From CACORA01 sp044234625 (GTDB lineage: Bacteria; Planctomycetota; Planctomycetia; Pirellulales; UBA1268): DNA of 8,884 bases. Below, one piece after another: positions 1 through 6,008 of the stretch (position 1 is the first letter of the stretch; the number at the start of each line of letters is the position of its first letter). Location: contig JBIIIP010000119.1 in the NCBI GenBank assembly GCA_044234625.1, positions 1-8,884 on the forward strand. Direction: 5' to 3'. The position numbers and the translations under genes are program-made. The notes under the pieces were generated by a model that saw only the letters and a list, made by a program, of their open reading frames with translations, did not search any database and was not told the origin of the DNA.

Positions 1-313
1 GGATGCCGCGGAGCAGCCAGCCGCCGGCCATCTCGTGCTGGATGTAGTAGACGCTCTCCCAGGCCGTCTGCGCGCTGGCCGAATAGCTCGCCCACAGGAA
101 GAGCCCGGTGATCACCTGGGTCATGAAGGCGAACACGAGCGTGCTGCCCCACACGTAACGCCACCGGGCGCCTCCCGGCACGCGCTCGTAGAGCGCCTCG
201 TGAAGGACCGCACGGTAGCCGGTGCGGTCGTCGAGGAAATCGCCGAGCTGGCCGAGGAGGCCCTTCTTGCCGTTCGCCGGCACCGGTGTTGCGGGCTTCG
301 GGCGGGCGCTCAT
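1..313 (-). CDS. Cytochrome b subunit of a bc-type complex, N-terminal fragment
   Basis: This is the N-terminal 104 residues of a membrane cytochrome b, the quinol-oxidising, haem-binding subunit of a cytochrome bc complex. The gene runs off the left edge, so the haem-ligand histidines are not visible. A polar N-terminus (about residues 1-30) is followed by the family signature RTGYRAVLHEALYERVPGG (31-48), then WRYVWGS leading into the first membrane helix (about 54-76), the Tyr-Ser segment YSAS (77-80), AWESVYYIQ (84-92) and GWLLRGI (98-104), which in the family precedes the first haem-ligand histidines. The ATG at 313-311 overlaps the Rieske stop codon (ATGA, 310-313). An AAGGTGG-like ribosome binding site lies 7 bases upstream (321-327). 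The pairing with a Rieske protein fixes the role. Whether the full protein is a fused b/b6-subunit IV form or a split one cannot be told here. Confidence 0.92.
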   Translation of the reverse strand, partial: MSARPKPATPVPANGKKGLLGQLGDFLDDRTGYRAVLHEALYERVPGGARWRYVWGSTLVFAFMTQVITGLFLWASYSASAQTAWESVYYIQHEMAGGWLLRGI

Positions 314-837
314 TGCTGGGCCACCTTTTCCGCGATCCCGGCCCGGAACTTCTGGAACATCACTTCCACCTGGCCATTGGCGGCCACGCGGCACTCCAAC
401 GCGTCCATCGCGCGCGGGCTCGGGCTCGGGGCCACGATCCCGCCGTCGAGCGTGAACGAGCTGTTGTGGCACGGGCAGCGGAAGCACGTGCCGCTGGCTT
501 CCATCTCCACGAAGCAGCCGGCGTGTGGACACGTGGCCGAGAGGGCCTCGATCGACGTGGCCCCCTTCGGCCGCCGCAGGTAGACGGCGCCGATCGGCTC
601 GGCGGCGAACCCCGTCCACGCATCGATGCGGTCGGAGATCACGGCGAACTGGCGGGGAATCCCGTCATCCGGGATGGCGGCAAGATCGGTGACCGGAAGA
701 AACTTCGCTCCCCCGCCCTTCCGCCCGAGCGGGTCGAGAAACGCCCACCCGCCGGCAGCCAGGGGGGGCACGGTCGCCAGCCCGCCGCACAGCACGGCCA
801 TCACCTTCGTGAGAAAACCACGGCGCGGCTCCGCCAT
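310..837 (-). CDS. Rieske [2Fe-2S] iron-sulfur protein of a cytochrome bc complex
   Basis: A 175-residue Rieske protein that passes electrons from quinol to a c-type cytochrome. The N-terminus has a twin-arginine pattern (RRGFLTKV, residues 5-12) followed by a hydrophobic stretch (about 13-34). This fits Tat export with retention as a membrane anchor. The C-terminal half holds both cluster-binding boxes: CPHAGC (103-108), with Cys103 and His105 as ligands, and CPCHNSSF (121-128), with Cys121 and His124 as ligands. Cys108 and Cys123 are placed to form the family's disulfide. The length suits a respiratory Rieske subunit rather than a ring-hydroxylating oxygenase. A strong AGGAGG site (845-850) sits 7 bases before the ATG. 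The gene begins 27 bases after the DHH gene and overlaps cytochrome b by 4 bases, so the two complex subunits are probably translationally coupled. Confidence 0.95.
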   Translation of the reverse strand: MAEPRRGFLTKVMAVLCGGLATVPPLAAGGWAFLDPLGRKGGGAKFLPVTDLAAIPDDGIPRQFAVISDRIDAWTGFAAEPIGAVYLRRPKGATSIEALSATCPHAGCFVEMEASGTCFRCPCHNSSFTLDGGIVAPSPSPRAMDALECRVAANGQVEVMFQKFRAGIAEKVAQQ

Positions 838-864
838 CGACTGTCCTCCTCGTAAGCGGAGAAT

Positions 865-1854
865 CTACGCCTTCTTCCAGGCATCGTCCACGGCCGCGGC
901 GATGCGGGCGCGGACCTCGTCGAAGCCGCCGTCGATGATGGCCCCGGCCGCGGCCTTGTGCCCTCCCCCGCCGAAGCGGGCGGCAAGCGCGTTGCAATCG
1001 ACGTGGGAACGGCTGCGGAAGCTCACCTTCGTGCGGCCGTCGGGCTGCTCGATGAGGATCACCGCCACCTGCGTGCCCTTCACCGCCAGGGTCAGGTTGA
1101 TGAGGTCTTCGGTGTCGCTCGGCAGGGCGTTCACGGCCTTGACATCGCTCTGCCGCACGGTCGAGGTGATCACGGCGCCGTCGTGCGAGGTCGTCGCGCC
1201 GGAAAGCGTGCGGCCGACGAGGTGCAGCCGGGGAAGTGAGTCCTGCTCCATGATCTCGCGGTAGACGGCCGGCGGGCTGGCGCCCGCGTCGACGAGCCGG
1301 GCGGCGATGCGGAAGGTCTCTCCCGTGACCGATGGAAACCGGAAGCCGCCCGTGTCGGTGCACAGGCCCGCATAGATCGGCGTGGCGATCGCGGGTGTGA
1401 GCGGCACCCGCAGCCGCTGGGCGATCTCGTAGACGATGCGGGCGGTGGCCTCGGCGGCCGTGTCCTTGAACCAGCGGTCGCAGAGGTCGTCTTCGCTGAC
1501 GTGGTGGTCGATGACGAGCACGCGGTCGCGCATTCCTTTGAGCACCTCGCCCATGGCCCCGAGCTGCGCCCAGGCGCTCGTGTCGACGACGATGAGCAGG
1601 TCGCGGTCGGCAAGATCGGCGGGCTTGACGTTCTCCGCCAGCGACTCGAGCTTGCCCTCCGGGTCGAGCCACCGCAGGGCCGGGGGCGTAGCCTGGGCAT
1701 TGACGATCCGCACGTGTTTGCCCAGCGCCTCGAGGACGCCGGCCAGGCCGAGCTCGCTGCCCAGGGCGTCGCAGTCGGGACGGATGTGGCTGGTGAGCAC
1801 CACCCGCTGGCAGGTGCGCAGGATCTCCAGCAGGCTCGCCCAGTCGAGTCGCAT
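865..1854 (-). CDS. nrnA: DHH/DHHA1 phosphoesterase, NrnA-type (oligoribonuclease / pAp phosphatase)
   Basis: A 329-residue cytoplasmic DHH-family phosphoesterase. Characterised NrnA enzymes degrade 2-5 nt RNA fragments and dephosphorylate 3'-phosphoadenosine 5'-phosphate using Mn2+. Visible metal-site motifs from the ATG are: SHIRPDCDALGSE (22-34; His23, Asp27, Asp29), VVDTS (89-93; Asp91), the name-giving Asp-His-His in VIDHH (114-118), and CTDTGGFRFPS (165-175). The C-terminal DHHA1 domain carries the substrate-binding loop GGGGHKAAAG (295-304). All catalytic positions appear intact and the length is normal. The frame also allows a GTG three bases earlier (1857), but the AAAGGA site at 1862-1867 is 7 bases from the ATG and only 4 from the GTG, so I prefer the ATG. 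Its first base is the last base of the ribF stop. Adjacency to ribF recalls the common rbfA-nrnA-truB-ribF order. The exact substrate is inferred from family only. Confidence 0.9.
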   Translation of the reverse strand: MRLDWASLLEILRTCQRVVLTSHIRPDCDALGSELGLAGVLEALGKHVRIVNAQATPPALRWLDPEGKLESLAENVKPADLADRDLLIVVDTSAWAQLGAMGEVLKGMRDRVLVIDHHVSEDDLCDRWFKDTAAEATARIVYEIAQRLRVPLTPAIATPIYAGLCTDTGGFRFPSVTGETFRIAARLVDAGASPPAVYREIMEQDSLPRLHLVGRTLSGATTSHDGAVITSTVRQSDVKAVNALPSDTEDLINLTLAVKGTQVAVILIEQPDGRTKVSFRSRSHVDCNALAARFGGGGHKAAAGAIIDGGFDEVRARIAAAVDDAWKKA

Positions 1855-2825
1855 CACGATGTCCTTTCGGAAGAATCCGCCGCGCGGGCGATCGACTCCG
1901 CCCGGGCCACGTCGGCCGCGAGCTGCGCCCGCAACTCGTCGATCGACGCGAAGCGGCGAGTGTCGCGCAGCCGGTCGAGGAAGTCAACGTGCAGCGTGGC
2001 GCCGTAGAGGTCGCCAGCGAAACCGACGAGATGAGCCTCCACGGAAACGGCCGTCGCGCCGAACGAAACGTTCGGGCCGATGTGGATGGCGGCGGCATGG
2101 CGCTGCGCGTCACCGGCGACCGTGGCCCAGCCGGCATACACGCCCTGCGCGGGCAGCAGCGTGGCGATCGCGGCGAGGTTGGCCGTGGGGAACCCGAGCG
2201 GCGCCCCGCGGCCCGCGCCGGCGACGACCGTGCCGGTGAGGCGGTAGGCCGCCGTGGCAAGCGCGTTGGCCTCGTGGACGCCTCCGGCCGCCAGCAGGGA
2301 CCGGAGGCGGGAGCTGGAAACGGCCGTCCCGTCGGCCACGACTGGCGGCACCACTTCGAGCGTCGCCCCGTCGGCCGTGGTCAAGGCTTCCAGCAGCCGC
2401 ACGTCGCCCCGCCGGGCGGCGCCGAAGCGGAAGTCGGCGCCCTCGACGAGGGCGGCCGCACGGAGGCGGCCGCGGAGGATGTCCCGATAGAAGGCCTCGG
2501 CCTCGAGCGACACGAGTCCCCGGTCGGTCGGCTGCACGAGAACGGCATCGACGCCGAGTCCGAGAAGCAGTTCGGCGCGGCGGGAAGCGGTGGTGAGCGG
2601 CTGCGGGGCGTTTTCAGGACGGATGATCGTGGCGGGGTGCGGGTCGAAGGTGTAGACCACGGCCGGCGCGTCGATCCGCCGCGCGGTGGCGATCAGCCGG
2701 CGGACGATCTCGGCATGCCCGATGTGCACGCCGTCGAAGTTCCCCACCGCGACGGCACACGCCCGCGCATCGGCAGCCCGGCTGCCGGAGGAGGAATAGT
2801 CGATGGCGGGCGGGATGCTGGCCAC
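1854..2825 (-). CDS. ribF: Bifunctional riboflavin kinase / FMN adenylyltransferase (FAD synthetase)
   Basis: Makes FMN from riboflavin and FAD from FMN in the cytoplasm. The 323-residue protein has both domains. The N-terminal nucleotidyltransferase domain shows GNFDGVHIGH (28-37), FDPHP (60-64), EGADFRFG (128-135) and the SSSRLR element (170-175). The C-terminal kinase domain shows GRGAPLGFPTANL (205-217), QGVYAGWA (227-234), VEAHL (262-266) and the closing pattern GDLYGATLHVDFLDRLR (271-287). The usual Pro-Thr after the IG of the kinase loop is replaced by Val-Ser (IGPNVSFG, 249-256), a mild deviation. The start is GTG at 2825; no ATG lies in frame before the first motif, an in-frame stop lies upstream at 2895-2897, and I see no good ribosome binding site, so the exact start is less certain than the gene. 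It is the first gene of the leftward operon, divergent from ppx, and feeds directly into the DHH gene. Confidence 0.95.
   Translation of the reverse strand: MASIPPAIDYSSSGSRAADARACAVAVGNFDGVHIGHAEIVRRLIATARRIDAPAVVYTFDPHPATIIRPENAPQPLTTASRRAELLLGLGVDAVLVQPTDRGLVSLEAEAFYRDILRGRLRAAALVEGADFRFGAARRGDVRLLEALTTADGATLEVVPPVVADGTAVSSSRLRSLLAAGGVHEANALATAAYRLTGTVVAGAGRGAPLGFPTANLAAIATLLPAQGVYAGWATVAGDAQRHAAAIHIGPNVSFGATAVSVEAHLVGFAGDLYGATLHVDFLDRLRDTRRFASIDELRAQLAADVARAESIARAADSSERTS
1862..1867 (-). promoter_or_regulatory. Ribosome binding site deciding the DHH gene start
   Basis: On the minus strand this reads AAAGGA. It is 7 bases before the ATG at 1854 but only 4 before the in-frame GTG at 1857, so it favours the ATG. 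It lies within the 3' end of ribF, so the DHH gene needs no separate leader. Confidence 0.6.
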
Positions 2826-2860
2826 GGGTGCGCAGGCGGGGAGAGCGGCTCCGCAGGCGA

Positions 2861-2898
2861 GTGTACACGCCGCCCGGAATCTCCCAAGGTATGATCAT
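2861..2898. promoter_or_regulatory. Divergent ribF/ppx promoter region: two 8-base palindromes and a -10-like element
   Basis: The 100-base gap between the ribF start (2825) and the ppx start (2926) holds two perfect 8-base palindromes: GTGTACAC at 2861-2868 and ATGATCAT at 2891-2898, with centres exactly 30 bases apart. On the plus strand TATGAT (2890-2895) matches five of six bases of a sigma-70 -10 box and overlaps the second palindrome. It would give ppx a leader of about 25 bases. I find no convincing -35 box at normal spacing, and no clear minus-strand promoter for ribF. A regulator binding here is inference; the palindromes differ in sequence, so they need not be sites for one protein. 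Confidence 0.3.
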
Positions 2899-2925
2899 GG
2901 CGGTCCGATGCGGTAAGGAATTGCC

Positions 2926-4566
2926 ATGAGCGAAGCCAGCGGGTCGGCCCCGGCCGTCCACGAAGAGAAGCAGATCTACCTCAGCGCCGACCTGGCCTGC
3001 CGCCTGGGGGCGATCGACATCGGCTCCAACAGCGTGCGGCTGATGGTGGCGGAGGCGCTGCGCGGGGGGGCCTACCGGATCCTCGACGAGGAACGGGAGC
3101 CCACCCGGCTGGGCAAGAGCGTGTCGGCCAAGGGGCAGCTCGACGCCGAATCGATGGAGCGCACGATCCAGGCCCTGCGCACGTTCAAGGAAATCGCCGC
3201 CGGCTACCAGGTGACGACCCTGCGCACGATCGCCACCTGCGCGGTCCGCGAGGCGCGCAACGGCCCCGATTTCTGCCGCCGTGTGCGCGACGAGGTGGGG
3301 CTCGAGGTCGAGGTCATCTCGGGCGAGCGCGAGGCCCGGCTCGCCTTCGCCAGTGTGCAGCGGGCCTTCGACCTCACCGGCAAGAACGTGATCGTGGCCG
3401 ACATCGGCGGCGGCAGCACGGAGATCGTGTTCGGCACCGGCAACCTCATCGAGGCGATTTTCTCCACGCCGCTGGGCGCCGTGCGGCTCACGGAGCAATT
3501 CGGCCTCGGCGAGGGGGCGACGGCCGACGAGTTCGTGAAGGGCGTGATGCGGATGGAAGGCGAGATCGCCGACTGCCTCAAGAAGCGGACCACCAAGCCG
3601 CTCTTCGCACCACACCTCCTCGTCGGTTGCGGCGGCACGTTCACCACGCTCGCCGAACTGCTCATGGCAGCGAAGCGGGAGGTCGACATTCCCGTGGCGG
3701 GCTATAAGGCTTCGCACGCCGAGGTCCGCCATCTGCTCGATCGCCTGCGCAAGATGCCGCTCCGCGCCCGCCGCGGCATGGCGGGCATGATGCCCGATCG
3801 GGCCGACATCATCATCGCCGGCCTGTCGATCATCGACGCGCTCATGAAGCGGTTTCGGGTCAACCAGCTGCTGATCCACACCCGGGGCGTGCGCGACGGG
3901 CTGATCCGCGAGATGATCGACGAGGCCGTGGGCGGGGCCGACGACGATCCCGCGTTGCGCGACGCGGCGATCGAGAAGCTGGCGGCCGCCTGCTCGGGGG
4001 AATTGGAGCACGGTCGGGCCGTGGCGACGCTCGCCGGCCGGGTCTACGAGCAGCTGGCCGAGCCGCTTGGCCTCGCGGCGGCCGATAGGCAGTTGCTCGA
4101 GTGGGCCGCCCGGCTGCAGGACGTGGGCTACGTGATCAACTACGACCAGCACCACAAGCACAGCTATCACCTCGTTCGCAACAGCCGTCTCCCGGGCATC
4201 CGCGGCCACGATCTGGAGGTGATCGCCAACGTGGCCCGCTACCATCGCGGCGCGTTGCCTAAGCGGAAGCACGAAAACCTGGCCCGGCTCTCCACCGAGG
4301 ATCAGCAGCGGGTGCAGCACATGGCCGCGATCCTCCGCCTCGCCGGCGGCCTCGACCGCAGCCGGTCGCAGCAGGTGCGGGACGTGATCGCCCGGATCGA
4401 AGGGGATGGCGTGGTGCTCACGGTCGTCGCCGACCAGGAGCCGCAGGTCGACATCTGGGGGGCGGAGCGGCGCACGGAACTCTTCGAGAAGGTCTTCGGG
4501 CTGCCGGTCACGATCACCTGGGCGGGCGCCAAGCGTGGTCGCTCGCGGGCGGCCAAGAAGGCGTGA
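2926..4566 (+). CDS. ppx: Ppx/GppA-family exopolyphosphatase with HD-like C-terminal domain
   Basis: A 546-residue Ppx/GppA phosphatase, expected to remove terminal phosphates from polyphosphate and possibly to hydrolyse pppGpp. The N-terminal actin-like ATPase fold shows the first phosphate loop DIGSNSVRLM (31-40), LGKSVSAKGQLD (62-73), SGEREARLAF (132-141; Glu134 is the likely catalytic glutamate), the second phosphate loop DIGGGSTEIVFG (159-170) and GCGGTFTTLAEL. The C-terminal helical half carries HHKHSYHLVRN (409-419) and ARYHRG, as in the long form of the family. Where an HD-type member would have His-Asp this protein has Gln398-Asp399, so canonical metal binding in that half is doubtful. 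AAGGA (2915-2919) lies 6 bases before the ATG. The gene is divergent from ribF and converges on the HEPN gene, 47 bases away. Ppx and GppA activities cannot be separated by sequence alone. Confidence 0.93.
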   Translation: MSEASGSAPAVHEEKQIYLSADLACRLGAIDIGSNSVRLMVAEALRGGAYRILDEEREPTRLGKSVSAKGQLDAESMERTIQALRTFKEIAAGYQVTTLRTIATCAVREARNGPDFCRRVRDEVGLEVEVISGEREARLAFASVQRAFDLTGKNVIVADIGGGSTEIVFGTGNLIEAIFSTPLGAVRLTEQFGLGEGATADEFVKGVMRMEGEIADCLKKRTTKPLFAPHLLVGCGGTFTTLAELLMAAKREVDIPVAGYKASHAEVRHLLDRLRKMPLRARRGMAGMMPDRADIIIAGLSIIDALMKRFRVNQLLIHTRGVRDGLIREMIDEAVGGADDDPALRDAAIEKLAAACSGELEHGRAVATLAGRVYEQLAEPLGLAAADRQLLEWAARLQDVGYVINYDQHHKHSYHLVRNSRLPGIRGHDLEVIANVARYHRGALPKRKHENLARLSTEDQQRVQHMAAILRLAGGLDRSRSQQVRDVIARIEGDGVVLTVVADQEPQVDIWGAERRTELFEKVFGLPVTITWAGAKRGRSRAAKKA

Positions 4567-4613
4567 GCGGACGAAATCAGCCCGCAGCGAGCCGCTTTCC
4601 ACCACCGCGACGG

Positions 4614-5069
4614 TCAGCAGTAACCCTTCTGCCCGACGTAGCGAACGACGCGGTCCGCCGTCTCGATGAGTTCGGGAGACGCCGCGAGCGCGTCATGCAG
4701 AACTCGGTCGGCGCTCTCGATCAGGTAGTCGTGAGCGATCGCGTTGCGCAGCATTCTCAGCTCCCGCCACCGTTCGGCGGAAGCGATGAGATTGCGGGCT
4801 TCCGCCCGCTGCAATCGGTCGAGCGGCGAGCCTTCGTCGATCAGTTCGATCTGGTCGAGCGTGCGAAACACGCGCTGCACGAGAAAGTCGTTGAGCCGTG
4901 CGAACCGCGACGTGAGCGCCTCGCAGGACTCCCGTTCACCGACCGTCAGTGCTCCGCCGAGCCGATCCGCGAAGGATGCCACGCGGCTGCGTGATTCCTC
5001 GAGCACCTTGGTTGCGGCTTGCAAGAGAGCCAGTTGCTCCCGCAAGACCTGCTTCAGTTGTTCGACCAC
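4614..5069 (-). CDS. HEPN-domain protein, HepT-like toxin/partner of the MNT protein
   Basis: A 151-residue, mostly helical HEPN protein. The key feature is LRNAIAHDY (107-115), giving the RX4HXY motif with Arg108, His113 and Tyr115. In characterised HepT toxins the Arg/His pair is the ribonuclease centre and the Tyr is AMPylated by the MNT antitoxin. The preceding segments, LTSRFARLNDFLVQRV (52-67) and IASAERWRELR (95-105), are typical of the MNT-partner HEPN subfamily. The start is GTG at 5069, overlapping the MNT gene by 16 bases, with an AAGGGAG site (5077-5083) 7 bases before it; translation is probably coupled. By my hand count 33 of 151 codons end in A or T, against 2 of the first 50 in ppx, which suggests foreign origin. 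Toxin activity is inference; some HEPN proteins are only nucleotidyltransferase partners. Confidence 0.85.
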   Translation of the reverse strand: MVEQLKQVLREQLALLQAATKVLEESRSRVASFADRLGGALTVGERESCEALTSRFARLNDFLVQRVFRTLDQIELIDEGSPLDRLQRAEARNLIASAERWRELRMLRNAIAHDYLIESADRVLHDALAASPELIETADRVVRYVGQKGYC

Positions 5070-5398
5070 AACTCCACTCCCTTCACCAGTGCCAGCGACG
5101 GAAACCCGCTCCCTCCGCTGCCGTCATCCACCACGAGATCGACACGTTGCGCCCCGATCTCGTCTTCGAGGGCGATTCTCAGTCGCTGCGTCAATCTGTA
5201 GACGTCTCCCGGGTGTCGAGGGTCGAGTTCGACGAGCAGGTCGATGTCGCCACCGCGTCGAGCGGTGTCGGTCCGCGAACCGAAGAGCACAATCCTGCGC
5301 CAGACGACACCGACTTCGTCGCATGCCCTCGAGACCGCGAGGCGAATGCCGTCGCGCTCAGGCTGGGTGAGTCGCACGTTCGTGGCAAGCGAAGCCAT
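5054..5398 (-). CDS. MNT-type minimal nucleotidyltransferase, MntA-like antitoxin
   Basis: A 114-residue minimal nucleotidyltransferase of the DNA polymerase beta superfamily. It shows LFGSRTDTARRGGDIDLLVEL (38-58): the Gly40-Ser41 nucleotide loop and metal-binding Asp51 and Asp53. A third acidic residue is likely Asp87 in RVDLVV. The catalytic triad is therefore intact. The spacing is GSX9DXD, one residue shorter than the GSX10DXD of the characterised MntA. In studied pairs this enzyme adds AMP to a Tyr of the HEPN toxin and so neutralises it. The open frame extends far upstream (to 5737), but that stretch lies antisense to a better-supported gene. I chose the ATG at 5398, close to the normal start of the family; an ATG at 5407 is possible. 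No clear ribosome binding site is seen. By hand count 29 of 114 codons end in A or T, as in the HEPN gene, so the two likely arrived together. Confidence 0.87.
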   Translation of the reverse strand: MASLATNVRLTQPERDGIRLAVSRACDEVGVVWRRIVLFGSRTDTARRGGDIDLLVELDPRHPGDVYRLTQRLRIALEDEIGAQRVDLVVDDGSGGSGFPSLALVKGVELWSNN

Positions 5399-5439
5399 GG
5401 GCTGCATGTCCGGAATGCGCAGGGGCAATCTCGCGGATG

Positions 5440-5450
5440 AAAAAATTTTA
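5440..5450 (-). promoter_or_regulatory. A6T4 tract with possible -10 element for the MNT/HEPN operon
   Basis: An isolated AT run in GC-rich surroundings, about 42 bases before the MNT start. On the minus strand 5450-5445 reads TAAAAT, five of six bases of a -10 box. No matching -35 box is seen at 16-18 bases. The tract includes the palindrome AAAATTTT (5442-5449), which could be bent DNA or an autoregulatory site. The promoter role is inference. Confidence 0.25.
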
Positions 5451-5527
5451 CCACGCCGCCCAAGGGCACTCCGCGGTCGGGCATCAAATCTGCCAAAAAA
5501 CGACTCTACAACCCTCGCAGCCGGCAG

Positions 5528-5575
5528 CGTCCGCCTGCGGCCACAATTCCCGCAGGGAGAGGCCGGCAACGGACG
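5528..5575 (+). other. Nested hairpin in the leader of the small secreted protein gene
   Basis: An outer 6-base stem, CGTCCG (5528-5533) with CGGACG (5570-5575), directly abuts an inner 7-base stem, CCTGCGG (5534-5540) with CCGCAGG (5550-5556). The inner loop has 9 bases and there is a 13-base bulge on the 3' side. It ends 11 bases before the GAGGAG ribosome binding site at 5587-5592. No T-run follows on either strand, so it is not an intrinsic terminator. The rest of the 5399-5600 gap holds only the A6T4 tract and no gene that I can support. Chance pairing in GC-rich DNA remains possible. Confidence 0.35.
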
Positions 5576-5600
5576 ATCTGCTCCACGAGGAGATGAAGCC

Positions 5601-5957
5601 ATGAGGGGAGACCGTGCTTGCCGCGTGGTGATGGGCCTGTGGGCCGTGGCCTGCGCGGCGGCGATCGTGGCGGGGTCGGCCCAGGCGGGCCAGCCGGAGA
5701 GCCGGGTGGGCGATCCCAAGCCCCTGTCGCATGGCACTCCCCAAAAGCAGGCCCCGTGGCAGCCCGGCCGGTCGCCCTACGTGACCGGAATCCGCCAGCG
5801 GCCCAAGTATTTCGTGCCCCCCACGAATCCGCGGACGCCCACCTGGAAGATGTATGGAACGCCACCGGGGGTCGTCCCGGGTGACTGGCCCCGCTACGCT
5901 CCACTTGGATTCGGCGGCTATCGGTTTCCCGCCGTCGGCTCGCAGGCCTATCGCTAA
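5601..5957 (+). CDS. Small secreted Pro/Tyr-rich protein of unknown function
   Basis: I do not recognise this 118-residue protein. It has a clear Sec-type signal peptide: basic N-terminus (Arg2, Arg5, Arg8), hydrophobic core about 9-25, and an AQA-Gly cleavage site at 29/30. The predicted mature part (about 89 residues) contains 18 prolines, 6 tyrosines and 3 tryptophans, no cysteine and no membrane segment, e.g. KYFVPPTNPRTPTW (69-82). It is therefore probably a periplasmic or surface protein with extended structure. Cys18 is not in a lipobox, so it is not a lipoprotein. A good GAGGAG site (5587-5592) lies 8 bases before the ATG, which with the signal peptide supports a real gene. It sits 51 bases before the exonuclease gene on the same strand and could share a transcript, but nothing in it suggests a role in DNA repair. 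Confidence 0.72.
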   Translation: MRGDRACRVVMGLWAVACAAAIVAGSAQAGQPESRVGDPKPLSHGTPQKQAPWQPGRSPYVTGIRQRPKYFVPPTNPRTPTWKMYGTPPGVVPGDWPRYAPLGFGGYRFPAVGSQAYR

Positions 5958-5992
5958 GGGCATCGCGCGGCCGACCGGATGGCTCCGCATCC

Positions 5993-5998
5993 GAGGAG
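5993..5998 (+). promoter_or_regulatory. Ribosome binding site deciding the exonuclease start
   Basis: GAGGAG lies 10 bases before the GTG at 6009. The earlier in-frame ATG at 5979 has no such site, and this motif would fall inside the coding region if that ATG were used. The family N-terminus (a short lead to GLYCPRGDFHIDPW) also fits the GTG. Confidence 0.6.
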
Positions 5999-6008
5999 CC
6001 TCCCACGC

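Noticed and set aside
665..2260. 531-codon minus-strand frame overlapping ribF, DHH and Rieske genes
   Set aside because: Wrong frame of three real genes on the same strand; Arg/Pro/Ala-rich translation with no domain.
2614..4605. 663-codon open frame on the minus strand opposite ppx
   Set aside because: It is antisense to a gene with full Ppx/GppA motifs and crosses the divergent promoter into ribF. Long stop-free antisense frames are expected at this GC content and codon bias; the translation shows no family motif.
4567..4613. Bidirectional terminator between the convergent ppx and HEPN genes
   Set aside because: Only a 5-base stem with a loop of about 21 bases can be drawn and there is no T-run, so no intrinsic terminator is supported.
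5634..5657. Lipoprotein lipobox at Cys18 of the secreted protein
   Set aside because: The residues before the Cys (Ala-Val-Ala) do not fit a lipobox and the hydrophobic core continues after it; the AQA-Gly site fits signal peptidase I better.
5399..5737. N-terminal extension of the MNT protein to 227 residues
   Set aside because: The extra part is antisense to the secreted protein gene and its leader, has no domain, and would double the size of a minimal nucleotidyltransferase.
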